DNA from: Candidatus Woesearchaeota archaeon
GTDB lineage: Archaea; Nanobdellota; Nanobdellia; Woesearchaeales; JAGVZT01
Assembly: GCA_018302335.1 (NCBI GenBank)
Contig: JAGVZT010000042.1
Coordinates: forward strand, 1 to 32,116
Length of the DNA: 32,116 nt
Direction: 5' to 3'
Shown here: one piece after another, positions 6,591 to 15,619 of the stretch
Layout of the letters: each line of letters starts with the position of its first letter
Position numbering within the stretch: position 1 is the stretch's first letter
Position numbers and translations under genes: made by a program
The notes under the pieces: generated by a model
The model's database searches: none
What the model saw: the letters and a program-made list of their open reading frames with translations, nothing else
What the model was told of the DNA's origin: nothing

Positions 6591-7774
6591 CGGCCCCGGA
6601 AACCATCGCCGAGCGGATGGCGAAGGACGTCATCGAGCAGCCGGTGCGCCATGAGGTCACCCGCGACCTCTGGACGGACGACTTCAACGTGAACATCGGG
6701 CCCCAGCACCCGAGCACCCACGGCGTCCTGCGTCTGGTCGTCACTCTCGATGGAGAGGTTGTCAAGAAGGTCCAGCCGTACTGCGGCTACCTTCACCGGA
6801 GCATCGAGAAGATTTCCGAGAATCGCACGCTTTTGCAGCTGGTGTGTTTCTCCGACCGCGTGGATTACGTCGCGGCGATGAACGCGAACCTCGCGGTGTG
6901 CCTCGCGGGAGAAAAGATCGCGGGCATCGAGGTCCCCGAGCGCGGACAGTACATCCGCGTCATCATGGCGGAGCTGAACCGCATCGCCTCGCACCTCCTG
7001 TGGTTCGGGGACTTCGGGCTCAATCTCGGCGCAGGAACCCCGTTCTTCTACGCATTCCGGGAGCGGGAGCAGGTCATCAACCTCTTCGAGGAGGTCTGCG
7101 GTAACCGGCTGACGTACAATTATATCCGTCCCGGCGGAGTGGCGTTCGACCTGCCCGAGAAGTGGGTGGAGCGCTGCCAGAGCTTCCTGGACTATTTCCT
7201 CACGAAGCTGCCCGAGTACCATCGCCTCGTCACGAACAATCCCATCTTCCAGGTGCGTACCCGCGGTATCGGCGTCGTTACGCGCGAGGAGGCGCTGAAC
7301 TGGGGGCTCTCCGGCCCGAGCCTGCGCGGCTCCGGTGTCGATTTCGACGTCCGTCGCGACGACCCGTACGAGGTCTACGCCAACCTGAAATTCCGCGTGC
7401 CTCTGGGGACCAGAGGCGATACCTTCGAGCGGTACCTCTGCCGCATGATGGAGATGGAGTCCAGCGTTGACATCATCCGCCAGTGTCTCGAGAAGCTTCC
7501 CGGCGCCCAGGGCGGCCACGCGAAGAAGGTCAGCATGCTGGCGCGCATCCCTGCGAATCGCGAGGTCCTCGTGCGCACCGAAGCGCCCCGCGGAGAGATG
7601 AGCGTCTACATGTGCTCCGGCACAGGAGGGCCGAAGCCATGGCGGGTGAAGTACCGCACCGCGTCCTTCGCGAATCTCGCCGCCCTCGACCAGCTCTCGC
7701 GCGGCTACAAGATAGCGGACCTCATGGCCATCTTCGGCTCCCTGGACGTGGTCATTCCAGAAATCGACAGGTAA
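6587..7774 (+). CDS. nuoD: complex I subunit D (NuoD, 49 kDa)
   Basis: 395 aa. It has GPQHPSTHGVLR near residue 41 and CGYLHRSIEK at about 66-75, the His- and Tyr-bearing loops that line the quinone pocket of complex I. The [NiFe]-hydrogenase Cys pairs (RxCGxC near the N-terminus, DPCxxC at the C-terminus) are absent, so this is an oxidoreductase subunit and not an energy-converting hydrogenase. The ATG at 6587 overlaps the nuoC stop, with a GAGGTGG Shine-Dalgarno 7 nt upstream. Confidence 0.95.
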   Translation: MTAPETIAERMAKDVIEQPVRHEVTRDLWTDDFNVNIGPQHPSTHGVLRLVVTLDGEVVKKVQPYCGYLHRSIEKISENRTLLQLVCFSDRVDYVAAMNANLAVCLAGEKIAGIEVPERGQYIRVIMAELNRIASHLLWFGDFGLNLGAGTPFFYAFREREQVINLFEEVCGNRLTYNYIRPGGVAFDLPEKWVERCQSFLDYFLTKLPEYHRLVTNNPIFQVRTRGIGVVTREEALNWGLSGPSLRGSGVDFDVRRDDPYEVYANLKFRVPLGTRGDTFERYLCRMMEMESSVDIIRQCLEKLPGAQGGHAKKVSMLARIPANREVLVRTEAPRGEMSVYMCSGTGGPKPWRVKYRTASFANLAALDQLSRGYKIADLMAIFGSLDVVIPEIDR

Positions 7775-7775
7775 C

Positions 7776-8756
7776 ATGGACATCGCAGCGCTGCTGGCAT
7801 CGGAGTGGGCCCAGCTGGCGCTCTACGCTGTCGCGGGCTTCGTGCTGCTCAACGTCATGCTCGGCATCGTGACTTTCCTGGTGCTCATGGAGCGCAAGGT
7901 CTCGGGATGGATGCAGGTCCGTCTCGGACCGATGGAGATAGGCCCCTGGGGCATCCTCGTCACGGTGGCCGATGCCATCAAGCTCATGACCAAGCAGGAC
8001 GTCGTGCCGCGCCACGTGGACAGGTTTGTCTTCCGCCTCGCCCCGGCGCTCATCGCCCTGCCGCCCCTCATCGCGGTGTCCCTCGTTCCGTTCGGCAAGA
8101 ACCTCATCTTCGCGGACACCAGCGTCGCGCTGCTTCTCGTCCTTGCGCTGACCTCGCTGACCAGCATGGCCATCCTCATGGCGGGATGGGGCTCCAACAA
8201 CAAGTACTCCCTGCTCGGCGGGGTGCGGAGCGCCGCCCAGGACCTGAGCTACGAGGTCGCCCTCATCTTCGCCGCGCTCGGCCCGGTGATGCTCGCCGGC
8301 TCCCTCTCGTTGCAGGACATCGTCAAGGCCCAGGGTGGGGTATGGTTCGTCTTCCTCCAGCCGCTGGGCTTCATCCTGTTCCTCATCGCGGGCATCGCGG
8401 AGCTCAACCGGACGCCGTTCGACATCCCGGAGGCGGAGAGCGAGATAGTCGCGGGGTACCACACGGAATACAGCGGGATGCGCTTCGCGCTCTTCTTCAT
8501 GGCAGAATACGCGAACATGTTCCTGGTGAGCTGCATCGTCGCGACGCTCTTCCTCGGGGGGTGGCAGGGTCCCGTCCTCCCGGGCGTGCTGTGGTTCGTG
8601 CTCAAGGTCTTCGCGGTCATCTTCGTCATCATGTGGGTCCGCTGGACGTTCCCGCGCTTCCGGGTGGACCAGCTCATGACCTTCGGATGGAAAGTCCTCG
8701 TCCCTCTCGGGCTCCTGAACATCCTCCTGACCGGCGGGGTGATGCTCCTTGTCTGA
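7776..8756 (+). CDS. nuoH: complex I subunit H (NuoH)
   Basis: 326 aa, about eight membrane helices. Conserved segments include MERKVSGWMQVRLGP near residue 38 and the acidic cytoplasmic loop ELNRTPFDIPEAESEIVAGYHTEYSG split over about 210-235, which couples quinone chemistry to the membrane arm. The gene begins 1 nt after nuoD. Length and loop composition are typical. Confidence 0.95.
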   Translation: MDIAALLASEWAQLALYAVAGFVLLNVMLGIVTFLVLMERKVSGWMQVRLGPMEIGPWGILVTVADAIKLMTKQDVVPRHVDRFVFRLAPALIALPPLIAVSLVPFGKNLIFADTSVALLLVLALTSLTSMAILMAGWGSNNKYSLLGGVRSAAQDLSYEVALIFAALGPVMLAGSLSLQDIVKAQGGVWFVFLQPLGFILFLIAGIAELNRTPFDIPEAESEIVAGYHTEYSGMRFALFFMAEYANMFLVSCIVATLFLGGWQGPVLPGVLWFVLKVFAVIFVIMWVRWTFPRFRVDQLMTFGWKVLVPLGLLNILLTGGVMLLV

Positions 8757-9276
8757 GAGCACGGTCTCTCCCTTCAGGATGCTTCTCCTGCGAATCCGCA
8801 GTCTCGCGCTCTCGGCGTACCTGCTCGGGGACGGCATGGCCGTCACCCTGCGCTACATGTTCACGAAGCCCGTGACGTTGCAGTACCCGCACGAGATGAA
8901 GAGGCTGCCCGAGCGCACACGAGGGACGCTCGTCCTCTATGCCGACATCGAGAGGATGAAGTGCAAGTGCACGGTCTGCATGGTGTGCGAGGTGGTGTGC
9001 CCGAACAACAGCATCCACATCGACTTCGAGCGGGACACGGTGAACAAGAAGAAGGTCCTCACGAAGTACTACTGGGACGCGGACAAGTGCATCTACTGCG
9101 GCCTCTGCGTAGAGGGCTGCGGCTTCGACGCCCTGGGATGGGTGCCGGAGTTCGAGATTTCGACCACCGACCGGAGGAAGCTCGTGTGGGACGAGAAGGA
9201 CATGATGCAGGCCTGGCTCACCTCCATCGGCAGGAAGGACATCGACGCGAAGCGGGTGGACAACAAATGGTACTGA
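8749..9276 (+). CDS. nuoI: complex I subunit I (NuoI, 2x[4Fe-4S] ferredoxin)
   Basis: 175 aa from a TTG with a GGGGTGAT Shine-Dalgarno about 7 nt upstream, overlapping nuoH by 8 nt. ATG 8779 is an alternative start. Two ferredoxin motifs are complete: C74-C77-C80-C84 followed by Pro, and C114-C117-C120-C124. The second ends in Cys-Gly instead of the usual Cys-Pro. NuoI carries clusters N6a/N6b that deliver electrons to N2. Without NuoEFG in this operon, it is a likely docking surface for an external donor such as ferredoxin or an F420H2 module (inference). Confidence 0.94.
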   Translation: MSESTVSPFRMLLLRIRSLALSAYLLGDGMAVTLRYMFTKPVTLQYPHEMKRLPERTRGTLVLYADIERMKCKCTVCMVCEVVCPNNSIHIDFERDTVNKKKVLTKYYWDADKCIYCGLCVEGCGFDALGWVPEFEISTTDRRKLVWDEKDMMQAWLTSIGRKDIDAKRVDNKWY

Positions 9277-9884
9277 CCCTCGGTCCGATGCCCCTTGGCG
9301 ACGCGGTGTTCTATGGCATCGCGTTCCTCGCCGTCATGAGTTCCATCCTTGTGGTGACCCTGGACCAGCTCTTCCACAGCGCGGTCTTCCTCGCGCTCGC
9401 GTTCCTCGCCTTCGGGATGCTCTACATCCAGCTCGGCGCCAATCTGGTAGGCGTCATCCAGGTCCTCATCTACGCCGGCGCGGTGACCATGCTGCTGATG
9501 TTCGTCATCATGCTCACCAAGAGCCAGACCGACTCAGGGAGCCTGGGCCAGCGCGCGGGACTCTTCGCGTCCCTGCAGGATTTCGCGTGGCATAAAGGCA
9601 TCGCCTTGCTCATCGCGGTCGCCCTGCTAGGCATCATGCTCGGCGTCTTCTTAGGGGTTCCTGGCACGCTGCCCGCGGCGACATGGCGGCTCGCGGTCCA
9701 GCCGGACACCAGCGTGCTGAAGCTCGCGGACCTGCTCCTCGGCCAGTTCGTCGCGCCCTTTGAGATGGCTTCCGTGCTGCTCCTCGCGGCGCTCATCGGC
9801 GCGGTGGTCCTGGCGCGCACGGACGATGCGCCGAAGGAGACCCCCGCGGAAGAGGCGGCGCGGAAAGCGGAGGCAAGGCCATGA
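9267..9884 (+). CDS. nuoJ: complex I subunit J (NuoJ)
   Basis: 205 aa with five predicted membrane helices. The conserved third helix region QVLIYAGAVTMLLMFVIML contains the kinked (pi-bulge) motif of the family. A charged Ala/Glu-rich C-terminal tail is present. The start at 9267 overlaps nuoI by 10 nt, with a GGGTGGA Shine-Dalgarno upstream; ATG 9288 is possible. The last codons overlap nuoK by 4 nt. Confidence 0.92.
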   Translation: MVLTLGPMPLGDAVFYGIAFLAVMSSILVVTLDQLFHSAVFLALAFLAFGMLYIQLGANLVGVIQVLIYAGAVTMLLMFVIMLTKSQTDSGSLGQRAGLFASLQDFAWHKGIALLIAVALLGIMLGVFLGVPGTLPAATWRLAVQPDTSVLKLADLLLGQFVAPFEMASVLLLAALIGAVVLARTDDAPKETPAEEAARKAEARP

Positions 9885-10189
9885 TCCCGCTCTCCCACTA
9901 CCTTGCGCTCTCGGCGTTCGTCTTCTGCGCCGGCGTCTACGGATTGCTCACACGGAAGAGCGCGCTCTCGCTCTATATCTCGATAGAGCTCCTGTTCAAC
10001 GCCGCGAACCTCAATTTTATCGCGTTCTCCCGCCACATCGCTCCCGGCAATCCCGCGGGCCAGGTCTTCGCGCTCTTCACCATCGCCATCTCCGCCGCAG
10101 AATTCGGCGTTGGCATCGCCATCATCCTCCTGCTCTTCCGGCAGCTGCGCACAGTCCGCGTCTCGGAGGTCGCGGCGATGAAGGGGTAA
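9881..10189 (+). CDS. nuoK: complex I subunit K (NuoK)
   Basis: 102 aa, three helices. It has the membrane Glu in SLYISIELLFNAANLNF and a second acidic position in SAAEFGVGIAIILLLF, both part of the proton path. The ATGA overlap with nuoJ implies translational coupling. Confidence 0.94.
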   Translation: MIPLSHYLALSAFVFCAGVYGLLTRKSALSLYISIELLFNAANLNFIAFSRHIAPGNPAGQVFALFTIAISAAEFGVGIAIILLLFRQLRTVRVSEVAAMKG

Positions 10190-10190
10190 C

Positions 10191-12188
10191 ATGCTCAACG
10201 TCCTGCTCATCCCGGCGCTGCCTCTCCTCGCCGCTGTCGCCATCCTCTTCGCCGCTTCGCCCTGGCTCCGCGAGCGCGCGTCTCGCATCGCGATAGGCGC
10301 CATCTCGGTATCCTTCCTCCTCTCTCTTGTGGTGCTCCTCCAGGCGAGCGGTCATGAGGGACACGGCCCCCTGTACGAGGGAGAGATGCGGTGGCTCACC
10401 CTCGGCACGACCGACATCTCGCTGGGCATCATGGTGGACAATCTCTCCGCGCTCATGCTCGTCATCGTCACCCTGGTCGCGCTGCTCGTCCAGGTCTACT
10501 CTCTCGGGTACATGCACGGCGACCCGCGTTTCTCGCGCTACTACGGATTCCTGTCGCTGTTCACCTTCTCCATGCTCGGCCTGGTGCTCTCGGACAACAT
10601 CCTTCAGCTCTTCATCTTCTGGGAGTTGGTCGGGCTGTGCTCCTATCTGCTCATAGGCTTCTGGAACGAGAAGCCCGCGCCGCAGCTGGCGCAGAAGAAG
10701 GCCTTCCTCGTCACCAAGGCGGGAGACCTGGGATTCTTCCTCGGCGTCATGGCCATCTTCGCCCTCTTCGGGAGTTTCCGGTTCGAGGAAATCCTCGCCG
10801 GGCCAAAACTCGCGCTCATCGCTCCCGCAGCGCTGACGTTCATCGCGCTCGCACTCTTCTTCGGAGCCATGGGCAAAAGCGCGCAGTTCCCGCTCCACAT
10901 CTGGCTTCCCAACGCCATGGAAGGCCCCACTCCCGTCAGCGCCCTCATCCATGCGGCCACCATGGTCGCCGCGGGCATCTTCCTTGTGGCGAGGATGTAT
11001 CCCCTCTTCGAGGCGGCGCCCTATGCGCTGGCTGTGGTGGCCATCGTGGGCACTGTCACGCTCTTCATGGCCGCGACCATCGCGCTCACCGTGTTCGACA
11101 TCAAGGGCGTCCTCGCGTACTCGACCATCTCCCAGCTGGGGTACATGATGCTTGGCCTCGGTGCGGGAAGCCTCACCGCGGGGATGTTCCACCTCATGAC
11201 GCACGCCTTCTTCAAGGCCCTGCTCTTCCTCGGCGCGGGAAGTGTCATCCACGCAGTGCACACCCAGGACCTGCGCGAGATGGGCGGGCTGCGGAAGGAC
11301 ATGCCGCTGACCTTCTGGACCTTCCTCATCGCGACGCTCGCGCTCGCGGGCATCTTCCCGCTCGCGGGATTCTGGAGCAAGGACGAGATACTCCTCGCGG
11401 CGTGGCACCACAGCAGGCCCCTGTTCTTCTTGGCGCTCGCGGGCGCCTTTATGACCGCGCTCTACATGTTCCGGCTGGTCTTCCTCTGCTTCTTCGGCGC
11501 AGGGAAGAAGCACGGCCACGAGAGCCCGGACAGCATGACCAGGCCGCTGCTCGTCCTCGCCGTCCTCTCGGCTGTCGCGGGTCTCGTCGCCACCCCGCTC
11601 TTCGGTAACTGGTTCCAGGTATTCATCCACGGGGCACACGAGGAGCCTTCGGTGTGGCTCATGCTGCTCTCGACCCTGGCCGCGGGCGCCGGTATAGGCG
11701 TCGCGTACCTCGCGTACTTCCGCAGGGCAATCAACGTCGCGGTCTTCACCCAGGCCATCCGGCCGCTGTACGTGCTGGTGAAGAACAAGTACTACGTCGA
11801 CGAGGTCGTGGACCTTGTCTTCGTGAAAGGCAGCCTCCTGCTCGGCAGGGTGCTCGCCTGGCTGGACCATTCCCTGGTGGACGGGGCGGTCAACGCCGTC
11901 GCCTCCGTCGCGAGACTAGTATCCAAGGCGGCCGCATTGATAGACACGTACCTGATTGACGGGGCGGTGAACTTCGCGGGATGGCTGACCCGCGCGCTGT
12001 CTCGCGTGAGCGGGCTCTTCGACCTCTACGTGGTGGATGGAGCGGTCAATCTCGGCGCGTGGCTCACGGGAGGATTCAGCTCGCTCCTGCGCGCGACGCA
12101 GAGCGGACAGGTGCAGAGCTATGTCATGGTGGTATTCGCCGGACTTGCGGCCATCGCGGTCCTGGTGCTGTTCGGAGGGATGATATGA
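10191..12188 (+). CDS. nuoL: complex I subunit L (NuoL, antiporter-like)
   Basis: 665 aa with many membrane helices. Hallmarks include FIFWELVGLCSYLLIGFW (TM5 Glu), GKSAQFPLHIWLPNAMEGPTP, KGVLAYSTISQLGYMM and MTHAFFKALLFLGAGS. NuoL is the distal proton-pumping subunit, ending in the long lateral helix. The C-terminal region holds three tandem copies of a 26-residue unit with the core DGAVN (Asp codons at 11880, 11958 and 12036). The gene begins 1 nt after nuoK. Confidence 0.95.
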   Translation: MLNVLLIPALPLLAAVAILFAASPWLRERASRIAIGAISVSFLLSLVVLLQASGHEGHGPLYEGEMRWLTLGTTDISLGIMVDNLSALMLVIVTLVALLVQVYSLGYMHGDPRFSRYYGFLSLFTFSMLGLVLSDNILQLFIFWELVGLCSYLLIGFWNEKPAPQLAQKKAFLVTKAGDLGFFLGVMAIFALFGSFRFEEILAGPKLALIAPAALTFIALALFFGAMGKSAQFPLHIWLPNAMEGPTPVSALIHAATMVAAGIFLVARMYPLFEAAPYALAVVAIVGTVTLFMAATIALTVFDIKGVLAYSTISQLGYMMLGLGAGSLTAGMFHLMTHAFFKALLFLGAGSVIHAVHTQDLREMGGLRKDMPLTFWTFLIATLALAGIFPLAGFWSKDEILLAAWHHSRPLFFLALAGAFMTALYMFRLVFLCFFGAGKKHGHESPDSMTRPLLVLAVLSAVAGLVATPLFGNWFQVFIHGAHEEPSVWLMLLSTLAAGAGIGVAYLAYFRRAINVAVFTQAIRPLYVLVKNKYYVDEVVDLVFVKGSLLLGRVLAWLDHSLVDGAVNAVASVARLVSKAAALIDTYLIDGAVNFAGWLTRALSRVSGLFDLYVVDGAVNLGAWLTGGFSSLLRATQSGQVQSYVMVVFAGLAAIAVLVLFGGMI

Positions 12189-12204
12189 TGGAAGGTGAGG
12201 TACT

Positions 12205-13680
12205 ATGACCCTGAGTGCGATGCTGTTCCTGCCCCTGGCAGGGGCGTTCGTGGTGGCGATGCTGAAGCGTGAGCGGGACATCAAGTTCACCGCCCTTGCC
12301 GCGTCCGGCGCGACGCTGCTCCTCGCGCTGTTCGCCTGGCTGCGCTTCGTACCCGGAGGGCTGAACTTTGAGGAGCAGTACACCTGGATTCCGCAGATAG
12401 GCGTGTCCTACCATCTTGGCGTCGATGGCATCTCCCTCCCCCTGGTGTTCCTCACCGCGCTATTGGGATTCCTGGTGATGCTGTATAGCTGGAAGCAGAA
12501 GGAGCGTGTCAAGGAGTACTTCCTGTACTTCCTCGTGCTGGAGATGGGCATGCTGGGCGTCTTCCTCGCCCTCGACCTCTTCCTGTTCTTCATCTTCTGG
12601 GAAGTCTCCCTGGTGCCGATGTACTTCATCATCGGCATCTGGGGCGGTCCCCGCAAGGACTACGCTGCCATCAAGTTCTTCATGTACACCCTCGCTGGCA
12701 GCGTGGCGCTGCTCCTGGGGATTTTCATCATCTACTTCAAGGCTTCGCCGCACACCCTTGATATCCCGCTGCTCGTGAAGCTGTCCCCGCTCGCGGGAAG
12801 CCTGCCGCTCGCAGGGCTGGTGTTCTGGCTGTTGTTCGTCGGTTTTGCGGTCAAGGTCCCGAGCTTCCCCTTCCACACCTGGCTTCCTGACGCGCATGTC
12901 GAGGCCCCCACCGGAGGGAGCGTCATCCTCGCGGGCGTGCTCCTGAAGATGGGCGGCTATGGTTTCATCCGGGTGGTGCTGCCCATCCTTCCCGAGGCCT
13001 CGCGCCAGTGGGCGTGGGCGGTGGCCATCCTTGCGGTCATCTCCATCGTCTACGGCGCCCTGGTGGCGATGGCCCAGAGCGACTTCAAGAAGCTCGTCGC
13101 GTACAGCAGCGTGAGCCACATGGGCTATGTCATGCTGGGAGTGAGCAGCGCCATGGCGCTCTCTTCTCCGGAGATGCTTCGCTCTGGCGTCACCGCCCTG
13201 AACGGGGCGGTGCTGCAGATGTTCAACCACGGCATCATCACGGGAGCGTTGTTCTTCCTTGTCGGCATCATCTATGAGCGGACGCACAACCGCGACCTGA
13301 ACAAGTTCGGCGGCCTCGACCAGAAAGTGCCTCTCTACGCCGCGGTCATGACGGTGGTGGGCTTCGCCGCGCTTGGGCTGCCGGGACTGAACGGCTTCGT
13401 CGGCGAATTCCTCGTCTTCCTCGGGAGCTACGGCATCCAGCCGCTGTTCACCGCGATAGGGCTGCTGGGTATCATCATCGGAGCTGCCTACATGCTGTGG
13501 ACCCTGCAGCGGATGCTGCTCGGGAAGCCGCGCGTTGAGTACCCGCATCTCGAGGACATGGATGTCCGCGAGCTTGTGGTGCTGGCGGTGCTGGTTGCGG
13601 TGATGTTCATGGTCGGCCTCTATCCCGCGCCCATCCTGGACATCATCAACAGCGGCACACTCGCCATCCTGGGAGGCTGA
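12205..13680 (+). CDS. nuoM: complex I subunit M (NuoM, antiporter-like)
   Basis: 491 aa antiporter-like membrane subunit. Motifs include FFIFWEVSLVPMYFIIGIWGG (key Glu), VKVPSFPFHTWLPDAHVEAP, KKLVAYSSVSHMGYVMLG and MFNHGIITGALFFLVG. A good Shine-Dalgarno (AAGGTGAGG) lies 5-6 nt upstream in the 16-nt gap after nuoL. Confidence 0.95.
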   Translation: MTLSAMLFLPLAGAFVVAMLKRERDIKFTALAASGATLLLALFAWLRFVPGGLNFEEQYTWIPQIGVSYHLGVDGISLPLVFLTALLGFLVMLYSWKQKERVKEYFLYFLVLEMGMLGVFLALDLFLFFIFWEVSLVPMYFIIGIWGGPRKDYAAIKFFMYTLAGSVALLLGIFIIYFKASPHTLDIPLLVKLSPLAGSLPLAGLVFWLLFVGFAVKVPSFPFHTWLPDAHVEAPTGGSVILAGVLLKMGGYGFIRVVLPILPEASRQWAWAVAILAVISIVYGALVAMAQSDFKKLVAYSSVSHMGYVMLGVSSAMALSSPEMLRSGVTALNGAVLQMFNHGIITGALFFLVGIIYERTHNRDLNKFGGLDQKVPLYAAVMTVVGFAALGLPGLNGFVGEFLVFLGSYGIQPLFTAIGLLGIIIGAAYMLWTLQRMLLGKPRVEYPHLEDMDVRELVVLAVLVAVMFMVGLYPAPILDIINSGTLAILGG

Positions 13681-13682
13681 GG

Positions 13683-15086
13683 ATGTTTGCGCTGCTTCCG
13701 GAGCTGGCGGTCCTCGCGCTCGCCTTGGCAGTGCTCCTTGGGGACCTCCTGAGGAAAGGGCGTGCGCGCGAGCTTGCATGGCTCTCGGTCGCTGGACTCG
13801 CGGGCGCGTTCCTCCTCACCCTGCGCACCACGTATGGGACGCTGTTCACCGAGACCCTGGTGGCAGACGCGTTCGGCGTGGTGCTCAAGCAGCTCTTCCT
13901 CGCCGGAACGGCAGTGGTCATCCTCCTCTCCATGCGGGAGATGGAGCGCTTCGCGTGGAAGGCCGAGTACCTCTCCCTGGTGCTCTTCGTCTGCGCGGGG
14001 ATGATGCTCATGGTATCCGCGAACGAGCTCATCACCCTGTACGTCGCGCTGGAGATTGTGACCATCACCCTGTTCATCCTCACGGCGTACCGGAAGCGCG
14101 ACGCGCTCTCCGTCGAAGCCGGCCTGAAGCTGTATGTTCAGGGCTTCGCATCGAGCGGCATCCTGCTCTACGGTCTCAGCTTGCTCTATGGAGCGACGAA
14201 CACCACCTATCTGCCGGCCATCGCCCAGGCCCTGGCCAGGGGGAGCCCCACTGCGACCCTGCTCCTCGGCGCGGTCATGGTCCTCGCGGGCTTCGGCTTC
14301 AAGCTCAGTATAGTGCCCTTCCATATGTGGGTGCCGGACGTGTACCAGGGCGCTCCGACGCCAATCACCGCATTTCTCTCGGTGGGCAGCAAGGCGGCGG
14401 GATTCGCGGTCGCGATGCGCGTGCTCGTCCTTGCGCTCGGTTCCCTGCAGGGCCATCTGATTGTGGTGCTGGGCGCCCTCGCCGTGGTGACCATGTTCCT
14501 TGGCAACCTGCTTGCCATCTCCCAGAACAATGTCAAGCGCCTGCTCGCCTATTCCACCATCGCCCACGTGGGGTACATGCTCCTCGCGCTGGTCATGAGC
14601 CCCAAGGTCGGTGCGGCTTCCCTGCTCTTCTACCTTGCGGTGTACACCTTCGCGAACCTCCTGGCGTTCGCGGTGCTCATCGCGCTTTCCGACGCCGGAG
14701 GCGGGGAGGATATCTCCGCCTTCTCGGGCCTCGTGACGCGGAGTCCCTGGCTTGCGGTCGCGATGGTCGCGGCCCTGCTTTCCCTTGGGGGTATACCTCC
14801 GGTCGCGGGCTTCGTGGGCAAGTTCTACCTCTTCGCGAACGCGGTGCGCGAGGGGTTCCTGCTTCTTGCGCTCGCGGGCGTGGTGAACACCATCATCTCG
14901 ATGTACTACTACCTGCGCATCGTCCGCGAGATGTTCATCGTCAAGTCTGCTGCGCCTGCAGTCTTGCCTAGCTTCGCACTGAAAGTCGCGGTCGCGCTCT
15001 GCCTTGCGGCCATCGTCTTCTTCGGGCTCTATCCTGCGCCCCTGCTCCGCTCGGTGGAATACGCCGCGGCGCTCCTCGTCCGATGA
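13683..15086 (+). CDS. nuoN: complex I subunit N (NuoN, antiporter-like)
   Basis: 467 aa antiporter-like subunit. Motifs include ITLYVALEIVTITLFILTAY, FGFKLSIVPFHMWVPDVYQGAPTP (split by the conserved Lys) and NNVKRLLAYSTIAHVGYMLL. It is the last complex I gene; the order ABCDHIJKLMN matches the compact 11-subunit form. The stop overlaps the ATG of the CinA-like gene (ATGA at 15083). Confidence 0.94.
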   Translation: MFALLPELAVLALALAVLLGDLLRKGRARELAWLSVAGLAGAFLLTLRTTYGTLFTETLVADAFGVVLKQLFLAGTAVVILLSMREMERFAWKAEYLSLVLFVCAGMMLMVSANELITLYVALEIVTITLFILTAYRKRDALSVEAGLKLYVQGFASSGILLYGLSLLYGATNTTYLPAIAQALARGSPTATLLLGAVMVLAGFGFKLSIVPFHMWVPDVYQGAPTPITAFLSVGSKAAGFAVAMRVLVLALGSLQGHLIVVLGALAVVTMFLGNLLAISQNNVKRLLAYSTIAHVGYMLLALVMSPKVGAASLLFYLAVYTFANLLAFAVLIALSDAGGGEDISAFSGLVTRSPWLAVAMVAALLSLGGIPPVAGFVGKFYLFANAVREGFLLLALAGVVNTIISMYYYLRIVREMFIVKSAAPAVLPSFALKVAVALCLAAIVFFGLYPAPLLRSVEYAAALLVR

Positions 15087-15595
15087 CCCGCGACATCAGG
15101 AAGCTGTCCGCCGAAGTAGGGGCGCTGTGCCGCTCCATTCCAGGCTTCGCGGGCATCATCGTCGGGGAGAGCTTCACGGGAGGCGCGTTGCTCAGTGCCC
15201 TCATCGCGGAGCCCGGCGCGTCTGACTATGTCATAGGGGGAGTGGTGTTCTACCGGCCCGAGCTCAAACGCGCCCTCGGTCTCGGAGCGCCGTCGGTGAG
15301 CCCTCGCTTCGCTCGGGAGAGCGCGAGGACCCTGCGGCGCGGCCCCGGCATCGGCAAGAGGCCGGTCATCGCCGTCACCACAACGGGATATGCCGGGCCC
15401 GGAGGCAGGGAAGGGCTTTTCTACATCGGCATCGCGACCGCTAAGGGAGAGAGCAGCCATCGCTTCCTCATCCACGCAGCGGGAAGCGACAGGAGGCGGA
15501 GAGAGGCCATTCGTGCCGCAGGGGTGGAGAAGGCCTTGACGCTGGTGCTCAGGGAGCTGAGCCGGCCGGCCAAGAGAACGCCTCGGCCGCACTGA
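15083..15595 (+). CDS. pncC: CinA C-terminal domain / PncC-like NMN amidohydrolase
   Basis: 170 aa with the CinA C-terminal signature: IIVGESFTGGALLSALIAEPGASDYVIGG early on, and TTTGYAGPGG about residue 98. Stand-alone members deamidate nicotinamide mononucleotide in pyridine nucleotide salvage. The usual ESCTGG reads ESFTGG here; the catalytic Ser is normally the residue before Cys and is kept. Substrate assignment is by family. It overlaps nuoN by 4 nt, so it is translated as part of the complex I operon. A strong hairpin follows at 15620-15654. Confidence 0.82.
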   Translation: MTRDIRKLSAEVGALCRSIPGFAGIIVGESFTGGALLSALIAEPGASDYVIGGVVFYRPELKRALGLGAPSVSPRFARESARTLRRGPGIGKRPVIAVTTTGYAGPGGREGLFYIGIATAKGESSHRFLIHAAGSDRRRREAIRAAGVEKALTLVLRELSRPAKRTPRPH

Positions 15596-15619
15596 CGTGC
15601 GCGTATAGGATTGTCGGCC

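Noticed and set aside
6587-7774. Energy-converting [NiFe] hydrogenase instead of complex I
   Set aside because: NuoD lacks both CxxC metal-binding pairs, and three antiporter-like subunits plus NuoA, J and K match complex I.
7752-8846. A 364-codon open frame antisense to nuoH
   Set aside because: Mirror of nuoH codon usage, made of E/H/D/R runs with no recognisable domain.
10122-11870. A 582-codon open frame antisense to nuoL
   Set aside because: It is a shadow of a GC-rich membrane gene: low-complexity, rich in E, H and R, with no domain, while the plus strand is clearly nuoL.
12460-13779. A 439-codon open frame antisense to nuoM
   Set aside because: Same reason: charged, repetitive composition and full overlap with an unmistakable nuoM.
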